This document shows, in pieces, positions 29,601 to 42,000 of a stretch of DNA of 64,000 bases. The stretch covers positions 1,838,060 to 1,902,059 of the forward strand of contig VXAU01003163.1 in NCBI GenBank assembly GCA_013399695.1. Reading direction: 5' to 3'. Position numbers and translations under genes: made by a program. The DNA is from Formicarius rufipectus (lineage: Eukaryota > Chordata > Aves > Passeriformes > Formicariidae). Positions within the stretch are counted from its first letter, which is position 1. Each line of letters starts with the position of its first letter. The notes below the pieces were generated by a model, which had not been told where the DNA came from, made no database searches, and saw only the letters and a list, made by a program, of their open reading frames with translations.

Positions 29601-31339
29601 TGCATGTCCCTGGTACAGAATCACTTTTTAAATGATTCCTGTTGCTTGAGGGCTGCTTGTGGAGAGGTGCTTCTTAAGAAAAGACCATCCATAACATTCC
29701 TGAAGCTTCTGTATTTCTGTGTTGTGATTCCCTTTGCCTGTGCATGGTTCACAATGTAAGGACTTTAGATGTGAGCATTTTAAACTTGTGCCCATCCTGT
29801 TGAGTAGGAAATGAAACCTACTCAACATATCACCCAATGTGACTGGTGAAGGAGGCCAGAGCAGTGACATCCCACTGGGGATGGGGTGAAACTGTAGAAG
29901 GCGAAGAACAAAGGAAAGACAGCTTTAAAATTGCTTCTCTCTTCTAGACTTCCTGGGATTTGTCTGTTTTGACAGATGATTTGATGCCATAAAACTAACT
30001 GAATGCAATTATATTTCTGAACTCTATTGTTGGAAAAAAGGGGATGAACAGTTAATAAAACATTTACATGATTAGGATAGAATGAGTCCACATAATCAAA
30101 AACATTGGACTTCAAAGCGTCCAAAACTTTAAATGGGTAGAATGGGTTGATGGGAACACAAGAATTACTATAAGCATAAAACATAAATGGAATGAAGAGG
30201 TTGTATATTTATTTCCAGTAAGTGTATTGTGCTTATCAACTGAAAGGTCTGTATGACTATCAGCAATCCTCTGATTTCTTTAACATTCACTAAATTTTCA
30301 AGGGAAAAGAGAAGCGTTTTCATGTATTCTAACGAATACTTTCAATATGTTGTCACGAGGTGGCGCTTTAGCTCTAATTTGTCTCGTGCTTAACGGCTAT
30401 GGAGAGAAGACGAACACCTAAAAGAATATTTTCATGCCTATAGCTGATAAATAATAGTAATTATTCAAATTACCATCTTCATTTGTGAAACTTGGAGCAT
30501 CAAAACCAGCAGATATGTTTAGCTCCACATTTTTGCATGATATGGGTATGTTAAGAGACAGTGGAACATGAAGGCTGACAAGATCAAGCTATGTAAAAGC
30601 TCCCTCAAGTAATTCCACAGCTCCCTGCCTGTGGAACCCCACAGTATTTCATGTGTTAATAAACAGACATGAAACCATTTGAAAGACACAGTCAGGGCCC
30701 TAAGCACATCTGCTCTCTTTAGGAGGCTTGGCTTGAGACCAGTTTGGGCACAGTACAGTTGCCTAGACACAAAGTAAGGAGCTGGGGGGAGACAGAGTTG
30801 GGGTAAACCTCAATTTGGGGAGCTGTGTGTGAGCCTGACCCTCACACATTACCTCATCTTATAAGCTAAAACAAACTTAGGCTGTACTTTAATAATACAT
30901 GGCTGGTTCTTACCACCAAAACCATACTCATCTGTTAAAAATTCCCTTGTCAGATTTTCGTATCTGGAAAAACCTATAGTGAGTTTGTCTGAAATGGGTA
31001 AATTGCTCAGGATTGGGAAGAGATAATAATTTGAATTGTTAGCCTCCAGCATTAGCTCTGGACTCAACCAAAGGGAACCAAGCAGAATGATGTCACAGGT
31101 ACTACAAGTTCTTGGGACACAGAAGAGTAAGTAATACCTTGATATTTTACTACAACTATCATTTCAAAGCATCTGCTGATCCTTGTAAAATTTGGACCAG
31201 GCAGAAGGAAAGAGATGTTCTTTATGTGCATCAGTGAACAAACCAAAGATTTAGAGGTGTTGGTGATTAAAGAAGTAATGACTTCAAGTTACTGCAAGAA
31301 GGATGCTGAGGAATGTTGTTTGGGATAGAGTGTTGAAGT

Positions 31340-31480
31340 GGGTAGGGGACAGTTGGTGGTATTGTGGAACTTCCATCACTGGAACTATTTAGGGTTAAGT
31401 TACAACCCAATGTAACTGGTCCTGTGTTGCATAGGTGGTGGACTGGACCTTCCAGCTGCTGCCTATGATCATCAATACCA
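31340..31480 (+). mobile_element. Degenerate CR1 3' remnant
   Basis: CCATCACTGGAACTATTTAG and GGTGGACTGGACCTTCCAG follow the layout of CR1 3' UTR (CATCACTGGAGGT, GGTTGGACTGGATGACC) with many changes. Confidence 0.4.
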
Positions 31481-33390
31481 GTACAAAATCATGAGTTTAA
31501 TTTTTTTCTATAAATATATATTTTTGAGTATTTGATTGTTTGGTTTGTTTGCCCATTTTTTAGCTGGTTCAATCTTTCCATTCTATTGCAAACAACAGAA
31601 TTTTTTAGTANTAATCATAATAAAGTGAAAGGAATAAATGTGATTTTTGTCATTAGCAGGAGAAAACACCAGGCTTTGCACCAACCTGGTCGTGTAGGGA
31701 CACACACTTGTCTGTGCCTCAGCCTGAGCTAGTTGGGCTTTAACAGCTGTGCAGTGGTCAGTGACTGCTGCATGACCTGTTCTTAGCTTGAGTAATGGGA
31801 AACTGTGTGTGGCAAAGGCCAAAGAGAACCACTGGGCAATGAACCACAGCCCTCTGGAGTATCAGGGCTGGAGGGCATTGTTCAAACTTGACTGGGAAGC
31901 AATAAGAAACACAAGGTGATAAAAGCATAAAAAGACGGGTTTAAGTGGATCATTTGGATACCCACCCATGATGGTTGCTGTACATCCAACACTCCTCTGT
32001 TCCCCAATAACCTCTCAAGGAAGCCTGAAACCATCAACCCTTGGACTCAAGCAAACATAGAAAGGGCTATTTTCTTTTTATAGATCTTTTTTCCTGTATT
32101 ATTAATGAATCATTTCTGTGTTAACTGGACAGTATGGATTATTAAGCTATTAAAACACTGGTTGGACTGGCAATACATTTTGAACATGTACATGGTAGTG
32201 TATTCTCTTTGGCCAAAACAAGATTTTCTCAGTGGGACATAGAGTAAATTGAGATTTACTTTGCACTACAGAGACATTCAAGGGAAAAGTAGAAAACCAT
32301 CTCAAGGTAGTAGCAGAACTTCAGTATGGAATATTTTTGTCTGTTGCTTGGAAAACAAGAAAACCACTTCTTTTGCAATCTTTCTGTTGTTTCTGAACTC
32401 TTATATTACTCTGCATAATACAACGGAAGCCCATCTTGGTTTTAGCCTCTAGGCTCTACCTAATGAGAAAACATTGGTAAAATAAATAACTTATAGTGCC
32501 CTCATAAATACAGTTGATACTAACATATAAAGGTTTTATACTCAGTTGGTATTCATTATTTTTTAATTTTCTACAGAGTGTTCTGTATTTGATATTCCTT
32601 TTTAAACTGCTGCTGTGAGATTCATAGGACTGTGTAGGAGGGTCACATTTATACACAGAAAGTACATTTCTGTCTCTTGTGGTAACAGGGAAAAAAGCTA
32701 AAAAGCGTAACCTATGGCCATCCTAGAGGCTTGCAAACTCCTGTTAGTATTTGTAAGCAGTTTTTCTGAAAAAAAAAAAAATCCTTCTGATATTAAATTT
32801 TTTTTTCATTATTTTCAAAGATCTGACTCACAGCAGTCACGTGTGTGACTCTGGCAATACTATGTAAACCCTTAGACAAGATGAAGGGCAAACCTCCTGA
32901 ACTAAAAATGTGGGCCAAATATTCCTCCCAAACTTAAATTAATCAAATCTGACTTGAACTTCTTGCATTCCCTTTAATCTATAGCACAGACTTAAAAAAA
33001 TTATTTAGATCACTGTCATTGGTTCTCAAAGGTCAACATGCATTGCTGAAGAGCTCCAAATTTGAAAGCAGCATTGGGAGACAGGCCATAGGTGATGTAC
33101 CATGACTCAGTGCTGCTTTTCCATTCCAGAAGTGAATACTGTATCAACACAAACCAGACCTACATATATAGACAAAATTACCCTGGAAGAAGCACACTTG
33201 GAAAAGAGATGGTGGAGTAATCTTGTAGTTGAAACTGGGATTTGACAGAGCTGATTATTTGGAGCATGTCACTTATTCTTTCTTCAATACTATCACTTAT
33301 GATCCCTCTCTACACTTCTGTGCTCTGGCATGACTGGGGGAAGTCTCAGAAGTAAATACTACTATTACTACTGTTTTACCATTAAGAAAT

Positions 33391-34042
33391 TGTCCTAGTT
33401 TCAGCCAGGACAGAGTTAATTTTCCTGCGGTGTTGGTGAGGAGGTGGAGCTTGGACCCGTGTAGGTGTGTCTAGGTTGTAGTTCTGTATCAGCCACAACA
33501 CTGTTAGGCTTTGGAAGTAGGGGTTTCTGACTTCCAAGAAGGAAGAGGGTGTGGTTTAGGGAGGAAGCAAAAAGGAATCTGCAGACCCTCTGAGACCAAT
33601 TTTTCCTTTTCTCAGGGAGCGAGTGGGGAGTTGAGCAGTGGGACTGTGCTAGTCCCAACTGGATAGTTTGTCCCCCATTGGATTTTCTTTTTTCATTGTC
33701 TTGGGCTTGGGGGACAAATGCAGTCATAGATGGTTTGTCTGTCACTGCTTTCATTGTATTGGGTTTGGGGAAAAAAAAATAGCAAAGAGAGTAGTGGAGT
33801 GCCACTATGGTTGCATTATGTTTGACTTGGTGAGCAATTTTTTCAAGTAAATCACTCCCTTTTTTGTTGTACTTTTGTGATTAGTATTGCTGATGTACTG
33901 TTCTTATCTCACTGCTGTTTCTAGTAAATTGTTATCTTAACCTGTAACCTCTACCCTTTGTCTATCTTGCTCACTGAAGGGGTTGAGAGGGAAAGGAGCA
34001 GCTGCATGGGGCTTAATTTCCAACTGGGCTGAAACCATGACA
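33391..34042 (+). mobile_element. Solo LTR with 5-bp target duplication
   Basis: A 652-bp element starting TGTCCTAGTTTCAGCC and ending GGCTGAAACCATGACA, so its ends form an imperfect inverted repeat. It is flanked by GAAAT at 33386-33390 and 34043-34047. The ends and the GTTAATTTTCCTG motif match bird ERV LTRs. No retroviral genes adjoin it. Confidence 0.9.
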
Positions 34043-35463
34043 GAAATTATAGCAATATTTTCAGCTGCTGTTTCTGTGCTTTGATGGACAGACTCCCAAT
34101 TGCAGTATTTGATGTGTGCATTTACAATGCTGTGATGACCATCTACAGTACTTTAAGGCAGACAGGGTTATAGAGAGGTGTCTCATGTTTCCTAAATGCA
34201 TTGTTTTAACACAAGGAATACCCATGGCAAAATGACTTATATCTGCCTGGTAAGTGAGACACTTTTCAATGAATTGCTTTCAGAACTTTTTTACTTACAG
34301 CTGTATGTGGCATCAAAGCAGCCTATTTTTTTGGTGTATGTTTTGTTGCAGTGCAAAAGATTATAAAACATCTAACGATGTTTCATTTATTCAAACAAAA
34401 ATGCAGATTTTTCATATGCTATGAACTTAATGGAAAGGATTTAGTACCAAAAATTTCTAATAGTAATGAGTTTTACAGGATAACCAGTCATTATAAATGG
34501 ACTAAGCTTATCTGTTGGATTTGACCTCATACATAGTGGGGACATTGCCCCATATCTAAAGCAGTCTATATCTGATTTGGATTCTCTGTAAGTTCACTTC
34601 ACTAACTCTTACCATTTTGATTCTTGTTTTATTCATCTCTAGTTACAGCATAGCAAAACTTTGTAAGGCCAGCTCGATGGGTAGTGAAGGGCTTTTGATG
34701 AGGTAAAAATAATCTTTCAGAGAGAGATGCAATTATATTTCCTTAAGGAAGATTGCAGGAACAAACAGAGCAAGCACATTGTCTAGACTATGGTGTGTAG
34801 GTGATTCTAGAGTAAAATGAATTATTTCTATCTAAATGAGAGAAAAGTGACAGATGAATAGAGGATAACTGAACATGTTTTTCATGTGCACATTGGTTGC
34901 TTTTTCAGAAAATTAAATAGTTAGTCCTTGTTTATTTATTCTTTTTAAGGAAAGAGGTTAAGAACGTACAATAAACTATCAATATTAAAATTAGTTGCTG
35001 GCATTTTACTGAAATAAAATACTGAAATGGATACTGAACTTATGTTTCAGATGCTATGATCAGTTCTGTAAATAATAGATCTTCTGTTTTGTTTAGTGTT
35101 GCTTATGCAACTTCTTCATAATGTACTGTCAAGAGATCTTTTTGACTGTTTTGTATATTTCTGTTTTCCATTTCATTAATGTCCATTGGAGAAAATGTCC
35201 TCCATTAAGGCTTTTCTAAGTGTGGTAGAGAGAACAAAAGGAGTTATGACAATTTGTAGAATGGACTCATAGCTCAGGCAACTTTATAACAGCTACAGAT
35301 CAATTTTTCATTGCAAGGCTACCTATCAAATTTATAAGCACTTGAAGAGTTCAAAGCGAAAAATCACTCAGACTAAGTACCCAGAGAGATTCTAGTCTGG
35401 AATCTTTTCCATGGCATTGAAGGGCTTTTGCTTCTGTGTTCTGCAATTAGGCTAGTAAGGCAG

Positions 35464-35468
<5 letters not shown>

Positions 35469-35495
<27 letters not shown>
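35469..35495. repeat. Poly-A tract
   Basis: Twenty-seven A; no retrocopy identified next to it. Confidence 0.95.
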
Positions 35496-35498
<3 letters not shown>

Positions 35499-35889
35499 GC
35501 TCAAAGTTGATTTTCAGATGTTTTTTATTTTCAGAGTGAAAACTTTTCTAATGAAGACTATGATGTTTTCATTAAGTTTATCATGAAATTGGTTATTCTA
35601 GCATTTGAGCTTAGTTTTATTTTTTCATGCCACTGGACAGATCCAACCAACAAAAAAAATTACCATAGTTTTTGACCAAATTAGATATTTTTGAAAATTT
35701 TGATGACATTTATTCATTTATCATGATTAAATGCAAACGTACTTGTACAAAGACTCTAAGTAATATGAAAGGAGCATATGACTGTATTTTGTAGTACACC
35801 TGATTAGGTACTTTCTAGTGTAGGAAATACCTGAAATGTTGAAAATGCCATCCAAATCTCACTTTAAATCCACATTGGCAAGCTTCCAT

Positions 35890-36172
35890 CATAAAATCAT
35901 AGTATGGTTTGAGTTGGAAGGGACCTTAAAGGTCATCTGGTCCAATTCCCCTGCCATGTGCGGGGTCACCTTCCACTAGCTCATGTCACTCAGAGTCCCA
36001 TCCTGCCTGGCCTTGAACACTTCCAGTGATCCAGACCTTCTCTGGGCAACCTTTTCCAATGCTTCACTACCCTCTGAGTAAAGAATTTCTTCCTCATATA
36101 TTTTAATTTAAAACTGTTCCTTCTTGTCCTGTCACTGTCTGCCCATGGAAAAAGTCTCTCTCCCAAGCCAGG
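35890..36172 (-). mobile_element. CR1 LINE, 3' fragment
   Basis: On the + strand it reads AATCATAGTATGG, GAGTTGGAAGGGACC, TTAAAGGTCATCTGGTCCAA and onward to CTCTCCCAAGCC. This is the reverse complement of the CR1 3' end and terminal ORF2. It is 5'-truncated, as most CR1 copies are. Confidence 0.88.
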
Positions 36173-38993
36173 TCAGGTGAGCACATCTGGCACACACATG
36201 AGCCTTCGAAGGAGTAATAAGAAATCCTGAATTTTCAATCACAATATGTCTGTTATAAATGCTAAAAACTTCTGAATGCCTTACTTTGGAGCAGTTACCC
36301 ATTCATGGGGTTTGGTTTTTCACTTGCTGGTTATCTAACAGTGTGATTGAGAACAGCTCTCACCAAAGGCATGGAAAGTGCAGATGGTGATGCTGCTGAC
36401 AGCTGACTTGTACAAAAAGAAAAAACCTTCACACTACGCCTGGGTGATGTGTGTGGAAAGTCAGATTCTCAGTTGTGTCTGTCAGGTCTCAAGTTTTTAT
36501 TTGGTAAATAGGATTCTTAAGCCATTGTAGTCTCTGCTGAATTCTCTTCACTATAGAGTTCATGCAGTTGTAAGAAAATATAACATTATATAATCTTTCA
36601 GTTTTGTATGATTTTATTTATCATTGCTTCATCTCCTGGCAACAGCACCTTCAACTCAAAGACCAGTTTTTGTGATTTCAAAAATATTCTTTATACTAGA
36701 AGGGCTGAGTTGCTTTCCTGTACTGTATGAGTTTACAGCAAAAGTAAACATCATAACAAGAATCTTTGCATAAGATGATTGAATAAGTATCTGTTGGAAT
36801 AATTGTGTGCTAAAGATAAAATGGGATATCGGCAGACCTCTTTGACATCGGGAAAGGTGTTAAAAGAAACTGGAGGATGGTCTGGTGCAGAGCAGTACAC
36901 AAACAAAGCCTGGTCCTTCCACTTCAATTTTAAGCTGTAGAAAAAGACTAATATTTATGACTCAGGGAAGATTGATGGAAGAGCTTATGCTAAACAATTA
37001 GTGATGAGAAAAAAAATGGGGATAGACTGGGAGAGCTAAATATGCTTTGGCAGTTGAAGCATGTAAATAAATAACAAAGCAATCAAGATGAGAGAACGAA
37101 GTATTCCTAGCTTTTGGACTTTATTCCATAAACACAAGAAAAACCAATACTCTAAACAGAGAGAAAATGCAAAGGGCCATTCTGTCCATCAACACTGTAA
37201 GGTAATATATCTAAAATATATATAATACAGAAAGAAAATGAAAGAGTAGCTCAAAAAATTATACTTTGCTGATAGATGTTCAAAGTGCAAAGAAGTACAA
37301 TTTGTAGTTACTCTGGCACTTTTTCAAAATATACAGATGCCAGCTTGAACTGTGCCAGCTATACTTCAGCCAGGGCAGCATTTGCATTCTCCTTATCCAC
37401 CTTTTACTTGCAGTATCTTTTGAAGAATTATCCTTTTCTTTCCTGTCTGAAAACCAGCCTTGTGATATTGTAAGAATGAAATAGGTGTCATGGACTCTTG
37501 ACTCCAAGGGTCAGGGCACTTCAGACATGGTTGAGACAATCTACACACACATTAAGCAAAAAATTCCAGCTGGAGTGAATTCAGAGGTAAAGTCTTGTGA
37601 CTATAAAAGTAGTTGATGTTTAATTGAACAGCTTGGGACTCACTTCAAGAAAAGGGAAATGCTGGCCCTATTCAAGGAGAGTAATTCATCTCTCCCTTTA
37701 GCAAGGTCGAGCTTCTCTCTAATGGATATCACCATGTATCTTCTCTATTCTACCTTCAGGGCTATAAAGTGGCATCAACAGAACGACTTGTAAAAGCTCT
37801 GCTGTATCACAGAAGAGGGCTGTGAGCTGTGTTCCTGTAAGTGATCCCTGAGCCAGGTCTGTGTGAATTGTCATGTCCGGGTGGTGCCATGGGTTGCCTA
37901 GTGTGCTGCAAAAGCTCCAGTGGGGTCCAGAAGCAATGTAGTGTTCTTCCAGAGTAAGTTACCTCTGCTAATACCAAGGCTAATTAGCCTGAATTCAGCA
38001 CAGTCCTGATGCAACAGAGTTCTTGCTCTTTTTCTTTTGTTTTTTTGTGCTCATTTAGCACTGGGGTGCATATTTGTGGTGCTAAATTGCTCTTTACTGG
38101 GGCCTACAAGGCACATTCTGCACTGCCTGTACAAATAAGCAGGAGCTTCACTTGGTAAAATGTCTCTCTTCATACCTCAGTGGTGTAACGAGTTGTCTTT
38201 CTCAGAACAAGAGCATTCATCATTAGTGGTGACTATTGTCTGAAAGTTGTTCTTCTGGTAACTGGCTTTTACTTTGGTTGCTTGGCAGGGCTAAACTCGG
38301 TTATTTATAGTGCTTAGTAACTGTGTAGAGCAGACGTATTTAATTATCCTGGGAACCATTGACGATACAAAAACACACATGTTTCTCAAGAAATGTGGAG
38401 GTTATGTCAGGTCTTTAGAACTGAGGGAAAAAATACTTGTGTTTTATTTTTGGAAAGTTAATCGTGCATTAGGGTGACAATAGATTTGCTTTCAGTAAAG
38501 CTGTATGAATAACTGTTTTTATGCCTTTGTAGATGAACAAAAGTTAAAAGATTATTCAAGTCAGACATCACAACAAGTTTATTTGGTGAATCAAATCTGT
38601 TTTGTTTTCATGCTGTCCATTTTTAACTAAGTAAGGGATCCAAAAGGGTAAGTTGTTGAGAAAAGCTACTGATCTTTCACAGAACAGGAAGCAGCAGAGA
38701 TCCGACCTTCTTGGAAGTGCTCCTGCATCATTAGACAGTCATCAGAATGCGGTTGTCTCTGTCACCTCAAGAATATGCTACATAAAAAAGCATATTACGG
38801 GGCGGAGTTGGAAAACTTGATTAAGGGTCTTGTTTGTGGCCTGATCTTCTGTGCTTTTTATGTTCTTATATTTGAGTTTGGATAACAACGCTGCACTCAG
38901 ATCTTGTGTTACGTCGTTATCCCCCACTGGCTTTTGTGCAAGTGTCCTATTCTACTGGGTATTAAAAATAAGCAGGGGAGGAATTTAGAGGAA

Positions 38994-39027
38994 GTTTGTT
39001 TGTTTGTTTGTTTGTTTGTTTGTTTTT
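38994..39027. repeat. (TTTG)n microsatellite
   Basis: About eight tandem GTTT units. Confidence 0.95.
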
Positions 39028-42000
39028 CTATCTTGTGTTGTATATGGCTTATGGTGTTCCTACTTAATTTTAGTTCAGTATTAATAAACTTAAAACTACA
39101 GGCATTTAAGCACCTAAATGTGGAAAATTTATAAATTCTTCCAACAAAACTGAACAAATATTTTTCTAACAGTCTCAAATTTTTTTTCAGTGTTTTCCTT
39201 AAGTGAAAGAAACGTGCTGTTTTTCACAAGCATATAATGGTTATAGATGCATTCACCTTTTTCAAATATCTTTTATGACCAATTTCAATTCCCTGCAAAC
39301 TGTGCATTCAGTATAATATCCAGTTTTATAATTTGTGAAGTCTTTAGTTAATATTTGAACAGAAAGAAAGCATTTGATTTTATGATAAGAATTTTCACCT
39401 GCTCTGCAGGAAACAAAACAATGGTGTGTTAATCCTGGAAATCCTGATTGTGTTCACAGTCTGTTGAAATGACTTCTGACTTATTTCATAACTCACAAGC
39501 ACAACTAAAGTTTTAAGACCAGAGAAGCTACAATCTTATTCAACTGGACTCAGCCTGTCTCAACTACTATAACAGGGATGCAAAGCAGCTGCCACTTGGA
39601 CTGGCTGGGACTGAGTAAGCAAATGCATTAGTGTGAATAAAGAACTGCTCCATTTTTGAGAAGGGCTTTAAATACTACTTTTATAGTAGAGATATTTTGG
39701 AGAGGAAAGATGAATGTCAAGACGTACATTGACTCTCTTCTTGGATTTTAGATGTAGTTTCAGATTCTGTGTCATTGCATATTTTATTTTTCTCATGGCA
39801 AAGCACAAGAGAGGAAAAAGGGAATTTCACAGCTTGTACTTTAGCAGTCTTGAGGAGCCATAGCCTGGAAATGTTAGGAAAAACAAATTCTGAGACTTAG
39901 CTAATATCAGCAAATCTAAAATCATCTGGAGAAACCTCATGCTTTTCAAACCAGTTGCATTTAAGTGATTATACAGTTTGATTTCAAAGTGAATGCAACT
40001 TAGACCTTTGGGAGCAGCATAGCTCACAGCACAAAGGTCTCTGAAATTTTCCTTGTTGCATGAAATAATTGTTCTCATCTCCTCTCCACGGCTTTGGTTT
40101 CAGCAGCTTTCTACTCTGTTTTATTCCTTACTACTACACTCTTTGCTTTGTAATAGAGAGGACAGAGTCCTAATCTTTGAGGACACACTTGTGCTATTAT
40201 ATGCCGTTAATAAAATTTATATTAAGTAATGCAGATTTGTATATTGAATGCACCTGGATTGCAGATCACTAACTGGAAATAATGTTACACAAGAGTTAAT
40301 ACAGGAAGTATGTTTTTAACACAGTTTGAAGTATTAAGAAGGACTTAAGCTGTGGGGGTCACTGACTTGAAGATATTGAACCATTAACATTTAAAGTATT
40401 TCTTCTGTGACAAGGAGAAGATAATCATGCTAGAGGTGTAATTCTATCTTCTACTGGAGCTGGGATTTTGACTCAGGGCTTTACCTGGGGAAACAGAGCT
40501 CTCTTTGTTGTGATTCTCTCTAACACCAGGTCAAATGGAGCTCTGCCTTCCAGCTGGGTAGAGAGAGGCGAGGATCAAAGGAAATTGAAGCATTTGTGAG
40601 AAAACTGGATAGGACCTAGCAGGAAAAGCTGACACAAAGCCAGGATCAAGAGAAACCTTAGGCTTGAGGTTTTGAAATGCTTGTTTTATCTGACTGTTTT
40701 TAAGCCTTGCATGGTTTAAAACCAGCTTTAGTTGACTTTTCTGGAAAAAGAAACTTCTTGTTTTGATCCCTCGGTGGCCAGAGTGCTACTTGCTGGATAC
40801 TATGGAGGAAACCAAAGGTGACATTTTCCATGTGCAGTATATAATACAACACTGACAAAAGCTGGCAAAATGCATTACTTTCTATCCATGGCTTTTTCTG
40901 TCCCTACTTCAGAGAGAAAAACAGTGGAAAACTGTATCCTACTGCCTATTTTTCCCAAATGAGCATTGACTGAAACCTACTCATGAAGAAGCACCATGCT
41001 GTTTTCTCAGCTATAGCCACATGGAATGAAGGCTTTAACAATGACACGTTTAGCATTCTAGGTAGTTTCTAGTAAGAATACTCTAAAGCTCATAGAGTGC
41101 TGATGGAGATTTTGTCTTAGTGATAATTTGAACTTTTGATAAATTAAATATTCAAAATGTGTGTAACAAGACTGTAAGTGTTGACTTGAATGATTTAAAA
41201 CCTTAAAGCATCTATAATTAAAGTTTAATAATTCATGGGTGGCAATATAAAAAGGACAAGTTTATTTTGCCATTTGTCTGTTAGATTGTAGTAAGTAATG
41301 ATAGTTCCCAAAAAGTTAAGTACATGGAATTTCAGCCACTACTGATACATGCATTTATAATTCACCTAAAGTAACTGAGAATATTTATGCAAGAGTAGGA
41401 CAGTGAGGAATCAATTTAAGGAAAGTACTCAGTTGAACAACTGTGTGCTTAAGGTTAAGCAGATATCTAAATGATTTCTGCATCCAGTCCAAATGACATA
41501 AGGAGATATTTGCTGCTGACTTTCAATGTAGAATCCACCTTTGCTGCAGGAAGAAAAAAGAGGGATGATTTTTGCCACACCCTTCCCCAGCACCTGGGTT
41601 TTATTCAGTGCAAGTCACTTTGCAGTGCATGCTGTTCCCTGCAGATTTTGTGGATGGTCATGCTCTCTACCCTGATCAAAAAGTGACAAGGCCACTCAAA
41701 GTTTAAATCAGTGCAGAATCTGATCAGTAAAAGTTATCCCAAAAATGTAGAAGACAAAGGAAAGGAGAAAGGACTGGGAAGAAAAAGAGGCAAATATAAA
41801 AAAAAACATGGGAGGGAGAAGGATGAAGGTGGGGTTTATATGTGGGAAATATTTGGGAAATAGGAAGGCTTTTTTATAGAAAAAAGATTCCACTAGAAAA
41901 TACTATGTCTTTAAGCNTAAACGAAGCTTACTTCAATTTGCAGTCAGTGCTTCTATGGATATAATCAATGAGAATTTTTTTTCAAGGTGGATAACAGATG

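Larger units (their letters stand above)
22950..33385. other. Intergenic DNA downstream of KLKB1
   Basis: No open frame here resembles a known protein, and no apple or S1 protease exon recurs. It holds A-run and TTTG simple repeats (about 25334-25393), a weak CR1-like remnant (27175-27345), an LTR-like segment (28838-29600) and another CR1-like remnant (31340-31480). A single N lies at 31611. Confidence 0.65.

Noticed and set aside
33416..33805. 129-codon minus-strand open frame
   Set aside because: It is antisense within the solo LTR at 33391-34042.
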